Shown in pieces: positions 52,507-61,643 of a DNA stretch of 64,000 nt (position 1 is the first letter of the stretch; each line of letters starts with the position of its first letter). Source of the stretch: Glaciimonas sp. (GTDB lineage Bacteria > Pseudomonadota > Gammaproteobacteria > Burkholderiales > Burkholderiaceae_D); assembly GCA_012927625.1 (NCBI GenBank), contig JABBOV010000008.1, positions 186,001 to 250,000 of the forward strand. The letters run 5' to 3'. The translations under genes were made by a program, and so were the position numbers. The notes beneath the pieces are model-generated. The model was not told the origin of the DNA. It was given only the letters and a program-made list of their open reading frames with translations, and ran no database searches.

Positions 52507-52962
52507 TTATTCGGCGGGCTGCAAGCCGGCGATCACTTCGCCGCTGATGCGATAGCTCTTGCCCCGAAACAGGGCAATGGTTTTTCCGCCACGCGTGCGC
52601 ACGGTGACGTCATAGACGCCGGTGCGACCGGACAGCGACTGCTCAACGGCTTCGGCTTCTAAAATGTCGCCTTCATTGGCCGGTGCCAGAAAGTCGATGT
52701 GACAGGCGGAAGCCACCGTATTTTGGTTGTAACTGTTGCAGGAATAGGCAAAAGCACTGTCTGCCAGCGTAAAGATGTAGCCGCCGTGACAGATAGCGTG
52801 ACCGTTGACCATATCTGGTCGCACCGGCATCGACATCATGGCGTAGCCGGGTTTGACCTTAAGTATCTGCATATCCAGGGCATTGGTGGCGCGGTCGCGC
52901 GACCACATGACGGCAGAAACTTGTTCGGCCAGTGCCTGCGGATCGGTATGTTGTTCAGTCAT
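52507..52962 (-). CDS. paaI: Hydroxyphenylacetyl-CoA thioesterase PaaI
   Basis: A 151-residue hot-dog thioesterase that releases CoA from dead-end ring-oxidised intermediates. The active-site segment is NGHAICHGGYIFTLADSAFAY with the catalytic Asp in ADSA. Start MTEQHTDPQ at 52962 overlaps the paaH end by 8 bp. Confidence 0.94.
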   Translation of the reverse strand: MTEQHTDPQALAEQVSAVMWSRDRATNALDMQILKVKPGYAMMSMPVRPDMVNGHAICHGGYIFTLADSAFAYSCNSYNQNTVASACHIDFLAPANEGDILEAEAVEQSLSGRTGVYDVTVRTRGGKTIALFRGKSYRISGEVIAGLQPAE

Positions 52963-54496
52963 GGATATTCTTTCCAGCAAAAACCTTATGTTGGATTAGC
53001 GGTGAGACGCGGTAGCGATCTTCACCGTAGGCCTGGCCCAAATTGGCCAGAACCTGGCTAATTTTTGACAAGCCAACGGCGTCGGCCCAGGCCAGTGGCC
53101 CACAAGGATAATTGACGCCCAAGCGCATCGCCGAATCGGCCCCTTTGGCATCGCACACGCCTTGATTAACGGCATCCGCCGCTTCATTGGCCAGCATGGC
53201 GACGCTACGCATGACAACGAGACCAGGCACATCGTTAAAGCGGGAGACTGCAATACCTGCGGCTTGCAATAAGCCGATGGCCCGCGCCGCACTTGGTGCA
53301 TCGCATTGCGCTGCAATACTGATGGCCAATCGCGTCGCGTGGCTGTAATCAAGCGCCAAATCGATCAACACGGTATGGGCGATACCGGATTCAGCGGCCC
53401 GATGCGTCGCTGTGCGGCCATCGGTGACATACACCACCGCACCGCCGGCCTCGGCAACACATTCATCTTTTGCTGCGTCACGCATGACCGCGGACTGGGT
53501 AAAGCTGACACTATTGGCGCGCAAGCGTTCGGCCAGTGCTTTGGCAGCGGTGGAATCGCCATAAATAACAATATCGTCCGGCACCGACTGCAGAGCCTCG
53601 GTGCTTGGCGCGGGACGCACTGCCCCTTCGCGATAATCATAAAAGCCGCGACCGGTTTTTTTACCGAGGAACCCGGCATCGACCAGTTCTTGTTGAATCA
53701 AGGAAGGCAGGAAACGCTGGTCGTTGAAGAAAGCATTCCATACCGAACGGGTCACCGCAAAATTGACGTCGTGGCCGATCATGTCCATCAGCTCGAACGG
53801 CCCCATGCGAAAACCGCCGGACTCGCGGCAGCAGGCGTCAATGGTAGCCGGATCGGCCCCGCCTTCATTGAGCACGCGCATGGCTTCGGCGTAGTACGGG
53901 CGCGCCACACGATTGACGATGAAGCCCGGTGTTGATTTGGCATGCACAGGCGTTTTGCCCCATGCGGCGGCGGTGGCGAACAGCGTTTCCGCCACGGCAC
54001 GGTCGGTGGCCAGCCCGGAGACAATTTCCACCAGCGCCATCAAGGGAGCGGGGTTGAAAAAATGCAAACCGGCGAGCCGCTCGGGGTGTTTCAGGGCCGC
54101 ACCAATCGCCGTTACGGAAATCGAGGATGTATTGGTGCCAAAAATGCAGTCGTCACTGACCACAGCTTCGAGATCGCTATACAGTTTTTGCTTGGCGTCC
54201 AGATTTTCGACAATCGCTTCGATAACCAGACTGGCGTCGGCCAGATCGGATAATTGATTAGCCGCAACAAGGCGCTCGCCTGCTGCGGCGGCGGCTTCTG
54301 CTGTCATCTTGCCTTTTTCGGCCATTTTCGCGAACTGGGCGCGAATACCAGCAATTGCGCGTGCCGCTGCCTCGGGACGATTATCCAGTAATTTCACTGG
54401 ATGGCCGGCTGCTGCCGCAACTTGGGCAATGCCAGCGCCCATGGCGCCGGTACCGACCACTGCGATCACTGCTTGCATTGAAAGGGGGCTATGCAT
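52955..54496 (-). CDS. paaH: 3-hydroxyadipyl-CoA dehydrogenase
   Basis: The 513-residue NAD enzyme oxidises 3-hydroxyadipyl-CoA. The Rossmann motif is VVGTGAMGAGIAQVAAAAGH, with the HAD motif HFFNPAPLMALVE and C-terminal helices twice (GRGFYDYREG; GVNYPCGPLAWADAVG). Start at 54496 (MHSPLSMQAV) is favoured by GGGGGA upstream; MQAVIAVVG at 54478 is an alternative. Confidence 0.95.
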   Translation of the reverse strand: MHSPLSMQAVIAVVGTGAMGAGIAQVAAAAGHPVKLLDNRPEAAARAIAGIRAQFAKMAEKGKMTAEAAAAAGERLVAANQLSDLADASLVIEAIVENLDAKQKLYSDLEAVVSDDCIFGTNTSSISVTAIGAALKHPERLAGLHFFNPAPLMALVEIVSGLATDRAVAETLFATAAAWGKTPVHAKSTPGFIVNRVARPYYAEAMRVLNEGGADPATIDACCRESGGFRMGPFELMDMIGHDVNFAVTRSVWNAFFNDQRFLPSLIQQELVDAGFLGKKTGRGFYDYREGAVRPAPSTEALQSVPDDIVIYGDSTAAKALAERLRANSVSFTQSAVMRDAAKDECVAEAGGAVVYVTDGRTATHRAAESGIAHTVLIDLALDYSHATRLAISIAAQCDAPSAARAIGLLQAAGIAVSRFNDVPGLVVMRSVAMLANEAADAVNQGVCDAKGADSAMRLGVNYPCGPLAWADAVGLSKISQVLANLGQAYGEDRYRVSPLIQHKVFAGKNIHD

Positions 54497-54500
54497 CCGC

Positions 54501-55298
54501 TTATTCCCCCGTAAAATTTGGGGCGCGCTTGCCGATGAAAGCGGCAACACCCTCGGTAAAATCGGCACTCCAGCCCAATTCGCGCATGAAACCAGCTTCC
54601 ATCGAAAGTTGCTGCTCCAGAGTGTGTCCAGGGGCAGCATGCATGGCTTGACGGGTACGCACCAAAGCCTTGGTGGGAGCGGTGGAAAGTTGCGCAGCCA
54701 AGGCGTCGACGGTAGCTGCGAACTCGGCATCATCGACGGCGGCCCAGATCAGCCCCCACTCGGCAGCTTTCTCAGCAGGCAGTTTGTCGGCCAGCAGCGC
54801 CAGTCCCATTGCACGCGCCATTCCAACGCGTTGCGGCAAAAACCAGGTGCCGCCGGTGTCAGGAATCAGCCCGACCTTGGAGAATGCCTGTAGGAATGAA
54901 GCGGATTTACAAGCGATGACCAGATCGCATGCCAGCGCCAGACTGGCCCCGGCACCAGCCGCAATACCATTGACGGCGGCAATGGTCGGCACCCGCAGAT
55001 TTTGCAGGCGCAGGATCAACGGCTTGTAATTTCTTTCAACCACATCGCCCATATCGGGCGGAGCCTCACCGGGAGCGAACTGCACCTCCTTGTCCGACAA
55101 ATCCTGCCCGGAACAGAAAGCACGGCCGGCACCTGTCAAGACCAGCACGCGGATCGTTTTATCTTCCTGAACCTGATCGAGCGCAACTCGCAACTCGGCG
55201 TGCATGGCCGCGTTGAAGCTGTTCATTTTGTCGGGCCGATTGAGCGTCAGACGGGCAACGCTGCCTTGCACCTCGAAGCGAATATTTTCAAAAGTCAT
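54501..55298 (-). CDS. paaG: 2-(1,2-epoxy-1,2-dihydrophenyl)acetyl-CoA isomerase
   Basis: PaaG converts the ring epoxide to oxepin-CoA and later isomerises a double bond. The 265-residue crotonase has the oxyanion segment GRAFCSGQDLSDKEV, a glycine-rich GIAAGAGASLALACD, and the PaaG-type Asp in LIPDTGGTWFLPQRVG. It starts 9 bp downstream of paaN's stop and ends 4 bp before paaH. Confidence 0.94.
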   Translation of the reverse strand: MTFENIRFEVQGSVARLTLNRPDKMNSFNAAMHAELRVALDQVQEDKTIRVLVLTGAGRAFCSGQDLSDKEVQFAPGEAPPDMGDVVERNYKPLILRLQNLRVPTIAAVNGIAAGAGASLALACDLVIACKSASFLQAFSKVGLIPDTGGTWFLPQRVGMARAMGLALLADKLPAEKAAEWGLIWAAVDDAEFAATVDALAAQLSTAPTKALVRTRQAMHAAPGHTLEQQLSMEAGFMRELGWSADFTEGVAAFIGKRAPNFTGE

Positions 55299-55307
55299 GG
55301 CAGTGCC

Positions 55308-56975
55308 TTACACGTGGTAACGACGCTGGATAACCCGAAAGCGGTTGGCAACGAAGGCCGAATCAGAGTAGGAAGCATTCGCTGCAGGATTACCGCCGGT
55401 ACCGTGGTAATCGGAGAAGGCGGACGATTGATTCACAAACACGCCACCGGTCAGATTGATCGACAGAGCCACCTTCGAACGCCAGGTAGCTGCGGTCATC
55501 GCGTCGATGACTTCCGGCTTGGTAGAGTAGATGCCTGCGGTCAACGCGCCGTGAGTGGCAATAATGCGTTCGGACAGCGCAATGGCTGCTGCAGTATCAG
55601 TCACTTTGACAATGAAGCTGATCGGACCGAAACGCTCTTCCATGTAGGATTTTTCATCCGTAGCATCGCAAGCCAGCAGGATCGGGGTACGCACTTCGGC
55701 TTGCGGGAATTCAGGATTGTCGAGCTTCTTCGATGCGAGAATCACCCTTCCCAGCGCACCGCTATCAGCCTCCTCGATGCGAGTCAGCGTGTCGGTGGAT
55801 TGGATGGCGCCAAGGACAGCGTGCGCGACTTCCGGCTTAGACAAGAAGCCTTCCACAGCCCGTGCCAGATCGGCACAGAATTCATCGTAGGATTTGTGAC
55901 CGTCTTCTGTCTCAATGCCATTTGCCGGAACGAACAAGGCTTGGGAAGTGGTACACATCTGGCCGGAGTACAGCGATAGCGTGAAGGCCAGATTGCGCAG
56001 CATTGGTTTGTAAGCATCGGTCGAGTCGATGACAATATTGTTCACACCAGCCAGTTCGGCATAAACCTGAGCCTGGCGGCAGTTGTCAATCAGCCACTGA
56101 CCGAAAACATTGCCGCCGGTGAAATCGATCGACTTTACCGCCGAATCGGTCACCAACTGTTGCGTGGTTTCGCGCTTGTCAGACACACACAGGGTTACGA
56201 GATTGGGGTCGATGCCATTTTCAGCAAGGACGGTACGAATGGTGCGCACGGTAATGGCAGCCGGCAGAATTGCGTTGCTATGCGGCTTGACGATAACGGC
56301 ATTGCCGGTTGCGAGTGCCGCAAACAGGCCGGGATAGGTGTTCCAGGTCGGGAAGGTACCGCAACCAACGACCACGCCGACACCACGCCCGACTAATTCA
56401 AAGTGCTTTTTCATTACCAGCGGCGGATTCTTGCCCTGCGGTTTTTCCCAGATCGTTTCAGCCGGCACGAAACTCTGTTCGCGATAGGCATAAGTAACCG
56501 CCTCCAGGCCGCGCTCCTGCGCATGCGGCGCACCAGCCTGGAAAGCCATCATCCAGCCTTGCCCTGTGGTCATCATCACCGCGTGCGCCAGTTCAAAGCT
56601 CTGCTTATTCAAACGATCCAATATCTCGATACAAATACCGGTTCGTCCTTCGCAGCCGACCGCCTGCCAAGCTTGCATGGCCCGCTGGCCGGCATCAATC
56701 AGCGCCTGAACATCGCAAACTGGGTATTGCACATTAAGCGCAATACCAAAAGGGGACTGCTCTGCCCCGTGCCAAGCGGCTTGCCCCGGCTGAGCCAGGT
56801 CGAAATTCTGACCCAGATGGGCCTCGAAAGCGCGTTTGCCATCCTCTGGCGCAGTCTCGCCATACGTTTTCGGGCTGGGCATTTCATTGTAGGCCGCCCA
56901 GTAACCCCGGGTCTGGATCGCCTTAAGCGCGTTTTCCAGCGTGGCGCGATGCTTTTCGAATAAGGGGTGAGACAT
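55308..56975 (-). CDS. paaN: Phenylacetate degradation aldehyde dehydrogenase PaaN
   Basis: A 555-residue aldehyde dehydrogenase of the PaaN type, proposed to oxidise the semialdehyde formed on ring opening. The N-terminus (MSHPLFEKHRATLENALKAI) is characteristic; catalytic Cys is in YSGQMCTTSQALFV. Unlike E. coli PaaZ it lacks the MaoC-like hydratase domain, so oxepin-CoA hydrolysis needs another protein. The ATG at 56975 has AGGAG; upstream frame to 57068 is rejected. First gene of the minus-strand paa operon. Confidence 0.94.
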   Translation of the reverse strand: MSHPLFEKHRATLENALKAIQTRGYWAAYNEMPSPKTYGETAPEDGKRAFEAHLGQNFDLAQPGQAAWHGAEQSPFGIALNVQYPVCDVQALIDAGQRAMQAWQAVGCEGRTGICIEILDRLNKQSFELAHAVMMTTGQGWMMAFQAGAPHAQERGLEAVTYAYREQSFVPAETIWEKPQGKNPPLVMKKHFELVGRGVGVVVGCGTFPTWNTYPGLFAALATGNAVIVKPHSNAILPAAITVRTIRTVLAENGIDPNLVTLCVSDKRETTQQLVTDSAVKSIDFTGGNVFGQWLIDNCRQAQVYAELAGVNNIVIDSTDAYKPMLRNLAFTLSLYSGQMCTTSQALFVPANGIETEDGHKSYDEFCADLARAVEGFLSKPEVAHAVLGAIQSTDTLTRIEEADSGALGRVILASKKLDNPEFPQAEVRTPILLACDATDEKSYMEERFGPISFIVKVTDTAAAIALSERIIATHGALTAGIYSTKPEVIDAMTAATWRSKVALSINLTGGVFVNQSSAFSDYHGTGGNPAANASYSDSAFVANRFRVIQRRYHV

Positions 56976-57354
56976 TGATTTCTCCTGGGTATGGGATGTG
57001 GCGTGATGGATGTGGCCTGATGCGGAAATGTTGCTCCAACTTGCGATTAAGTACAAATTACAAAACATTTCATTGATATAGAATATGTGTATCAGAACTA
57101 ACAGTCAAGGCAATTAATTACATTTAGCGTAATTTATTCCTCTTAATTAAAGATAATCCTTTTAAAACAATGACTATATTTATAATATTAAGTATTTTTT
57201 TGTTTATATAGCAACAATAAATGCAATACAAGAGGTATTTAATCCATAAATTAGATACAAAAATATTGACATTAATATGAATTATGTATCATTATTAGAT
57301 CGCGGAATCCCATAGCGGGCTGATCCGCTTTTCAATAACCGTATAGGAGCAGTT
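56976..57354. promoter_or_regulatory. Divergent control region between paaN and the diiron gene
   Basis: 379 bp, very AT-rich, no gene. Two similar motifs, ATATAGAATATGTGTATCAG (57076-57095) and ATATGAATTATGTATCAT (57275-57292), lie near each end. A TTGACA at 57266-57271 with TATCAT 15 bp on is a possible diiron-gene promoter overlapping the second motif. PaaX is the obvious candidate to bind here, though its published consensus is not clearly matched. Confidence 0.55.
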
Positions 57355-58383
57355 ATGGCTAGCAACAAAGAACGTTTCGCAGATACGATGGAATTTCCAC
57401 CGGAAACTGAACAACCGAACATCTATCCGCTTTCATGGAATGTAAAAACCAAGAAATTGCAGGAAGTATGGGAAGCCTCCCTGCGCGAGAGCTGGAACCC
57501 GGAAAATCTGCCTTGGGACACACTGGATGTGGATAGCTACTCTTGGGAAGAGCGCGAATCCATCGCCTATTGGTGGAGCCTGCTGTCAGTGTTCGACGCC
57601 TCCGCCCCTCCTGTTTTTGCCGAAGCATTGGTCAAGACCTATGAAGTCCACGAAGAAGATCCGGTGCGGAAGTGCTTCTTCTCGGTCACCCGCGACGAAC
57701 AGAATCACGAAATCATGTGCGGCCTGGCCATCACCAAGATGCTTGGCCATCCGGACCCAATAACCTACGAGCCGAAGACTGAACTCGGCAAGCGTTTGCA
57801 GAAAAACGTGAAGTGGCTGTACTTCAATGGCGGACGTTACTGGACTGGTTACAAGAAAGCAGTGCCAAAGTACGACCTGGCAGTGCTTTTCAGCTCATTC
57901 CTGATGGGCGAAATCGCTGCTGCCACTATCTTCAAACAGATGTTCGACCACAGCCGCGAAGCCGTCTTCAAGGAAGGCTTCAAGAACATCGGCCGCGATG
58001 AAGGCCGTCACATGGCCATCTGCATGGCCGTGATGGAACGTGACTACCCCGGCCTCAAGGAAGAAAACAAAGCCATCGTCACCAAGCAGATCCGCGCTGG
58101 TTACCTGTTCCTGTCGGCGGTGCTGTTCGAACCGCCGATGGAATTCTGGGATCTTCCGTCCGACTTCATCGCTAACCAGCGTGAAGCAGAGGAAGTAGCG
58201 CGCGGCGCCGGTTTCGGTATCCCGAGCTATGAAGCCAAGCTCGAAAATTGGAAGAACGCGATAATCAACTTGAAGGGCGTGCTAGATCGTTACAACATTC
58301 CATTCCCGGCAATTCCAGAACTGGGCATTACCGGCCAGGAAATCAGCGACGTCGACATGGAAGACATAATTCCGGTCTTCTAA
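57355..58383 (+). CDS. Ferritin-like diiron protein, probable monooxygenase or oxidase component
   Basis: A 342-residue protein of the ribonucleotide-reductase-R2-like fold. Candidate metal ligands are E90, E115 with H118 (DEQNH), E186 (GEI) and E216 with H219 (DEGRH), giving two ExxH motifs at the spacing seen in R2 and bacterial multicomponent monooxygenases. It is unlike PaaA in sequence. AGGAG precedes the ATG. A flavin/2Fe-2S reductase follows, so an O2-dependent oxidation is expected. The substrate is unknown; a reaction feeding or assisting phenylacetate use is inferred from PaaX and paaN as neighbours. Confidence 0.8.
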   Translation: MASNKERFADTMEFPPETEQPNIYPLSWNVKTKKLQEVWEASLRESWNPENLPWDTLDVDSYSWEERESIAYWWSLLSVFDASAPPVFAEALVKTYEVHEEDPVRKCFFSVTRDEQNHEIMCGLAITKMLGHPDPITYEPKTELGKRLQKNVKWLYFNGGRYWTGYKKAVPKYDLAVLFSSFLMGEIAAATIFKQMFDHSREAVFKEGFKNIGRDEGRHMAICMAVMERDYPGLKEENKAIVTKQIRAGYLFLSAVLFEPPMEFWDLPSDFIANQREAEEVARGAGFGIPSYEAKLENWKNAIINLKGVLDRYNIPFPAIPELGITGQEISDVDMEDIIPVF

Positions 58384-58474
58384 ACACGGTCAACCGTAAC
58401 AAACTGCTGGCCGGTTCTCCGCGGGGGCGCCGGTCTTGCATTAACAGAAAAATACTGCAACAAAGGGGAAAACA

Positions 58475-59524
58475 ATGGCTCGCATCATCATGCAACCCTC
58501 CGGCAAATCAGTCGATTGCGCCTATGGCGACACCGTACTCATGGGACTGGAAAAAGCGGGTTACGCCTTGCCGAACAACTGTCGCGCCGGCGCTTGCGGC
58601 GAGTGCAAAGTGAAGGTCACGGGCGGCCAATTCGACCAGGGCATGGTGCTCGACATGGCACTCACACAGGAAGAACGCAAGCAGGGCTATGGCCTCATGT
58701 GCATGGCCAAACCGATTTCCGAGGAACTGACCATCGAATGGGGCACCACTGATGCGCAGCCCAAACTCTTCCCGCCACGCGAAGATGCCCTCTTCGTCGT
58801 CACCGAAAAACGTCCAATCGCACAGCGCGTGGTCGAACTGCGCCTGCGCCCGGTCGGCCAACCGATCCGCTACTGGCCTGGCCAATACGTGACCATTGGC
58901 AATTCTCGTGCCGGCATTCCGCCCCGAGCCTATTCCATTTCCAACGCACCACGCCCGGATGGCGAACTGGTTTTTCAGGTCGCCCGTGACGAGGGCGGTG
59001 TCACCAGCAACTGGGTCCACGATCAATTAAACATTGGCGAAAGCATCAAAATATCCGGGGCTTACGGCACCTTCATCGGCGATCCGTCGGTCGACACTCC
59101 AGTCCTCTGCCTGGCTGCCGGGACCGGCCTCGCCCCCATCCTGGCACTGGCCGAAGCAGCGCTGCGCCGCGGCTATAAAAAACCGGTAACCATGCTTTTC
59201 TCAGCGCGAACCAAAGACGATGTCTACAGCCAAGGCCTGATGGCCTGGTGGCGTACCAAGCATCGTAATTTCGACTACAAGGTCACGCTGACCCGGGAAA
59301 ATCTAGAGGGCTACCTCGCCGGCCGCGTTGATGTAGTCCTGCCCCAGCTTTTCCCTGATCTATCCAAACACACCATCTTTGCAGCAGGCAGTCCGGAGTT
59401 TGTCGATACCTGTCGGGCAACAGTTAAACAGCTTGGGGCCAAAGACGAATTGATCCACACCGAAGGCTTTTTTGCGCAGCAACAACCAGTCGTCGCCAAT
59501 GCGGATCGCTTGCTCCCGCTCTGA
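58475..59524 (+). CDS. 2Fe-2S ferredoxin/FAD/NAD(P)H oxidoreductase
   Basis: A 349-residue oxygenase reductase. The N-terminal ferredoxin domain has C36, C41, C44 and C76 (CX4CX2CX31C). FAD binding is at RAYSISNAPR, and the nucleotide domain has CLAAGTGLAPILALAEAA and FAAGSPEFVD. The domain order (ferredoxin first) is opposite to PaaE. It follows the diiron gene by 91 bp, a gap containing a GC-rich imperfect hairpin, and is the natural electron donor to it. Confidence 0.9.
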   Translation: MARIIMQPSGKSVDCAYGDTVLMGLEKAGYALPNNCRAGACGECKVKVTGGQFDQGMVLDMALTQEERKQGYGLMCMAKPISEELTIEWGTTDAQPKLFPPREDALFVVTEKRPIAQRVVELRLRPVGQPIRYWPGQYVTIGNSRAGIPPRAYSISNAPRPDGELVFQVARDEGGVTSNWVHDQLNIGESIKISGAYGTFIGDPSVDTPVLCLAAGTGLAPILALAEAALRRGYKKPVTMLFSARTKDDVYSQGLMAWWRTKHRNFDYKVTLTRENLEGYLAGRVDVVLPQLFPDLSKHTIFAAGSPEFVDTCRATVKQLGAKDELIHTEGFFAQQQPVVANADRLLPL

Positions 59525-59569
59525 CTTTTCTCTTCAGGGCTCTGTTCAGAACAGGGCGGAATCGCTAAC

Positions 59570-60595
59570 ATGCAATACTTTATTGCCTTGCAAACTGCTT
59601 CCATCCCCGTGATTCTTCCTATTCAAAAACATCTTGACAACTTCCGGCAACTGAGCCGCGTGCAGGCCGGTTCGCTCATTATTTCCGTTTTTGGCGATGC
59701 TGTTTTGCCGCGCGGCGGGCGCATCTGGCTCGGTAGCCTGATTGGCCTGCTCGAACCTTTGCAACTTAATGAGCGGCTCATCCGCACATCTGTGTTCCGT
59801 CTAGCCAAAGAAGAGTGGCTGCGTACAGAAGCCCACGGCCGACGCGCAGATTACATGCTGACGCCCGCAGGGAAACGTCGTTTTGAAGAAGCATCACGAC
59901 ATATTTACGCTTCCAACGCCCCGTTTTGGGACCGCCGTTGGCGTCTGATCCTGACCGTCGGTGAACTCGATCCAAAGCAACGTGAGCGCCTGCGCCGCGC
60001 ACTCTTCTGGCAAGGTTTTGGCGTCCTCGGTTCGAATTGTTTTGTGCATCCAAGCGCCGACTTAACCGCTGCTTTCGATGCACTGATGACGGACGGCATG
60101 ACTGATCTGCTCAGCCATTTGATGCCATTACTCGCCGCAGACTCGCGCCTAGGTCAGTCCGCCAGTGATGTCGACATGGTGCAATCTGCCTGGAATCTGG
60201 AACAGCTTGCCACCGCCTATACGGATTTCGTCACCAGCTACCACCCGATTCTGAAGACGCTGCGTCAGGACGTACGCAGCGAAATTGACGATGAAAGTGC
60301 TTTTTTGCTGCGCACGCTGCTGATCCACGACTATCGCAGGCTGTTACTACGCGACCCGGAGCTTCCTGATGTGCTGCTGCCTGCCAACTGGCCCGGGCAG
60401 AAAGCCCGTCTACTGTGCAAAGAACTCTACCGGCGGTTGCTTGCGCCCTCCGAGCGCCACCTCGACCGCCACATGACGCTAGCCAACGGCGAGACACCGG
60501 AAGCCTCGCCCATGCTGGCTGAACGTTTTCAGAACGAGGATCCGCTGGCTCCACAGTTTAACCAACGCGCTTTTTCAGTTCAACCAGAGGGATGA
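59570..60595 (+). CDS. paaX: PaaX family transcriptional repressor
   Basis: PaaX represses phenylacetate genes and is released by phenylacetyl-CoA. The 341-residue protein has the conserved winged-helix opening (RAGSLIISVFGDAVLPRGGRIWLGSLI), later RLAKEEWLRTEAHGRRADYMLTPAGKRR, and the PaaX C-domain. The first ATG gives about 15 extra residues and the true start may be later. It is the third gene of the diiron operon; a small CTGTTC-A-GAACAG hairpin (59542-59554) lies just before it. Confidence 0.93.
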   Translation: MQYFIALQTASIPVILPIQKHLDNFRQLSRVQAGSLIISVFGDAVLPRGGRIWLGSLIGLLEPLQLNERLIRTSVFRLAKEEWLRTEAHGRRADYMLTPAGKRRFEEASRHIYASNAPFWDRRWRLILTVGELDPKQRERLRRALFWQGFGVLGSNCFVHPSADLTAAFDALMTDGMTDLLSHLMPLLAADSRLGQSASDVDMVQSAWNLEQLATAYTDFVTSYHPILKTLRQDVRSEIDDESAFLLRTLLIHDYRRLLLRDPELPDVLLPANWPGQKARLLCKELYRRLLAPSERHLDRHMTLANGETPEASPMLAERFQNEDPLAPQFNQRAFSVQPEG

Positions 60596-60890
60596 CTTCC
60601 TGCAGGCGGATATGCGTTGGCGGTTCGTCTCAACTGCCGCCAGTGGCATAGTTTGATGCATGCTCGTCAAGCTGCATTGGGTAATATCTTGATAAATTCG
60701 CCTCCACTTGCCTTTCCAGGTGATTTTCACATAGGTCTTCGTCTACGGTGAGGTCGGAGGCTGCGCACCGCACCACTGGAAAGCGCCGGGATTTTTCGTG
60801 TCCATGAACTCGAACCAATTTGCATCTCCCTAAAACGCCGATATACTGCGCAAACTGCATCTTCCCTGCCACTGCCTTAAAGACTATCCC
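60596..60890. other. Intergenic region after paaX
   Basis: 295 bp with no convincing gene. A minus-strand 98-codon frame (60630-60926) has no recognisable features and covers the start of the next gene. The DUF484 promoter is presumably near the right end. Confidence 0.5.
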
Positions 60891-61559
60891 ATGACTATCC
60901 CGCTTGACTCCCATTCTGTTGCTCAATTCCTGTCAAACACACCCGGTTTTTTTGAAGAACATGCCGCTTTGCTAGGGCGAATACGACTGTCGAGTCCGTT
61001 GACCGGGCGCACGCTGTCATTGCAGGAGCGCCAGATGGAAGTGATGCGTGAAAAATACAAGGTGCTGGAGCTGCAATTATCAGATTTGCTGCACCACGGG
61101 CAGGAAAATGATGCGATTGCGCGCAAGTTTCAAAGCTGGACGCGATCGCTTCTGGAAGCACGCAACGATGTCGACTTACCGCATGTGCTGGTGACCGGTC
61201 TGCAAACTGTTTTCGACGTGCCGCAGGCTACCTTGCGGCTCTGGCGCGTAGCGCCGGATTACGCCCATGCCTGGTTTGCCCAGGATGGCGCTGACGACGC
61301 GATGATTTTTGCTGGAAGCCTGACAGCGCCGTATTGCGGCGCGAATAACGATTTCGACGCGGTGCGCTGGCTGGAAAATGCCGCCAGCGTGCAATCAACC
61401 GCGATCATACCGCTACGAATCGGCAGTGCGCCGGAAACCTTCGGGCTGCTGGTGCTGGGATCAAACGATCCACAGCGCTTTGCAGCCGGCATGGCGACCG
61501 ACTTCCTCAGTGAAATTGGCACCACAGCCAGCGCTGCTCTGACCTGTTTACTGAATTAA
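60891..61559 (+). CDS. DUF484 family protein
   Basis: A 222-residue GAF-like protein of unknown function. The start (IPLDSHSVAQFLSNTPGFFEEHAALL) and SLQERQMEVMREKY coiled segment are typical; in many proteobacteria it neighbours dapF and xerC, which are absent here. It converges on moeB with 84 bp between. Confidence 0.88.
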   Translation: MTIPLDSHSVAQFLSNTPGFFEEHAALLGRIRLSSPLTGRTLSLQERQMEVMREKYKVLELQLSDLLHHGQENDAIARKFQSWTRSLLEARNDVDLPHVLVTGLQTVFDVPQATLRLWRVAPDYAHAWFAQDGADDAMIFAGSLTAPYCGANNDFDAVRWLENAASVQSTAIIPLRIGSAPETFGLLVLGSNDPQRFAAGMATDFLSEIGTTASAALTCLLN

Positions 61560-61643
61560 AAAATGCGCGCTCGAGTTTTAAGTGAAACATTTTTAACAAC
61601 CGTGTAGAGGCCCGGCACTCCAGGAATCCGCGCACGCCAAAAG

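Noticed and set aside
55002-55979. 325-codon plus-strand frame
   Set aside because: Antisense to paaG and paaN, both firmly identified.
60630-60926. 98-codon minus-strand frame between paaX and the DUF484 gene
   Set aside because: No motif or ribosome site and it overlaps the DUF484 start; treated as non-coding.
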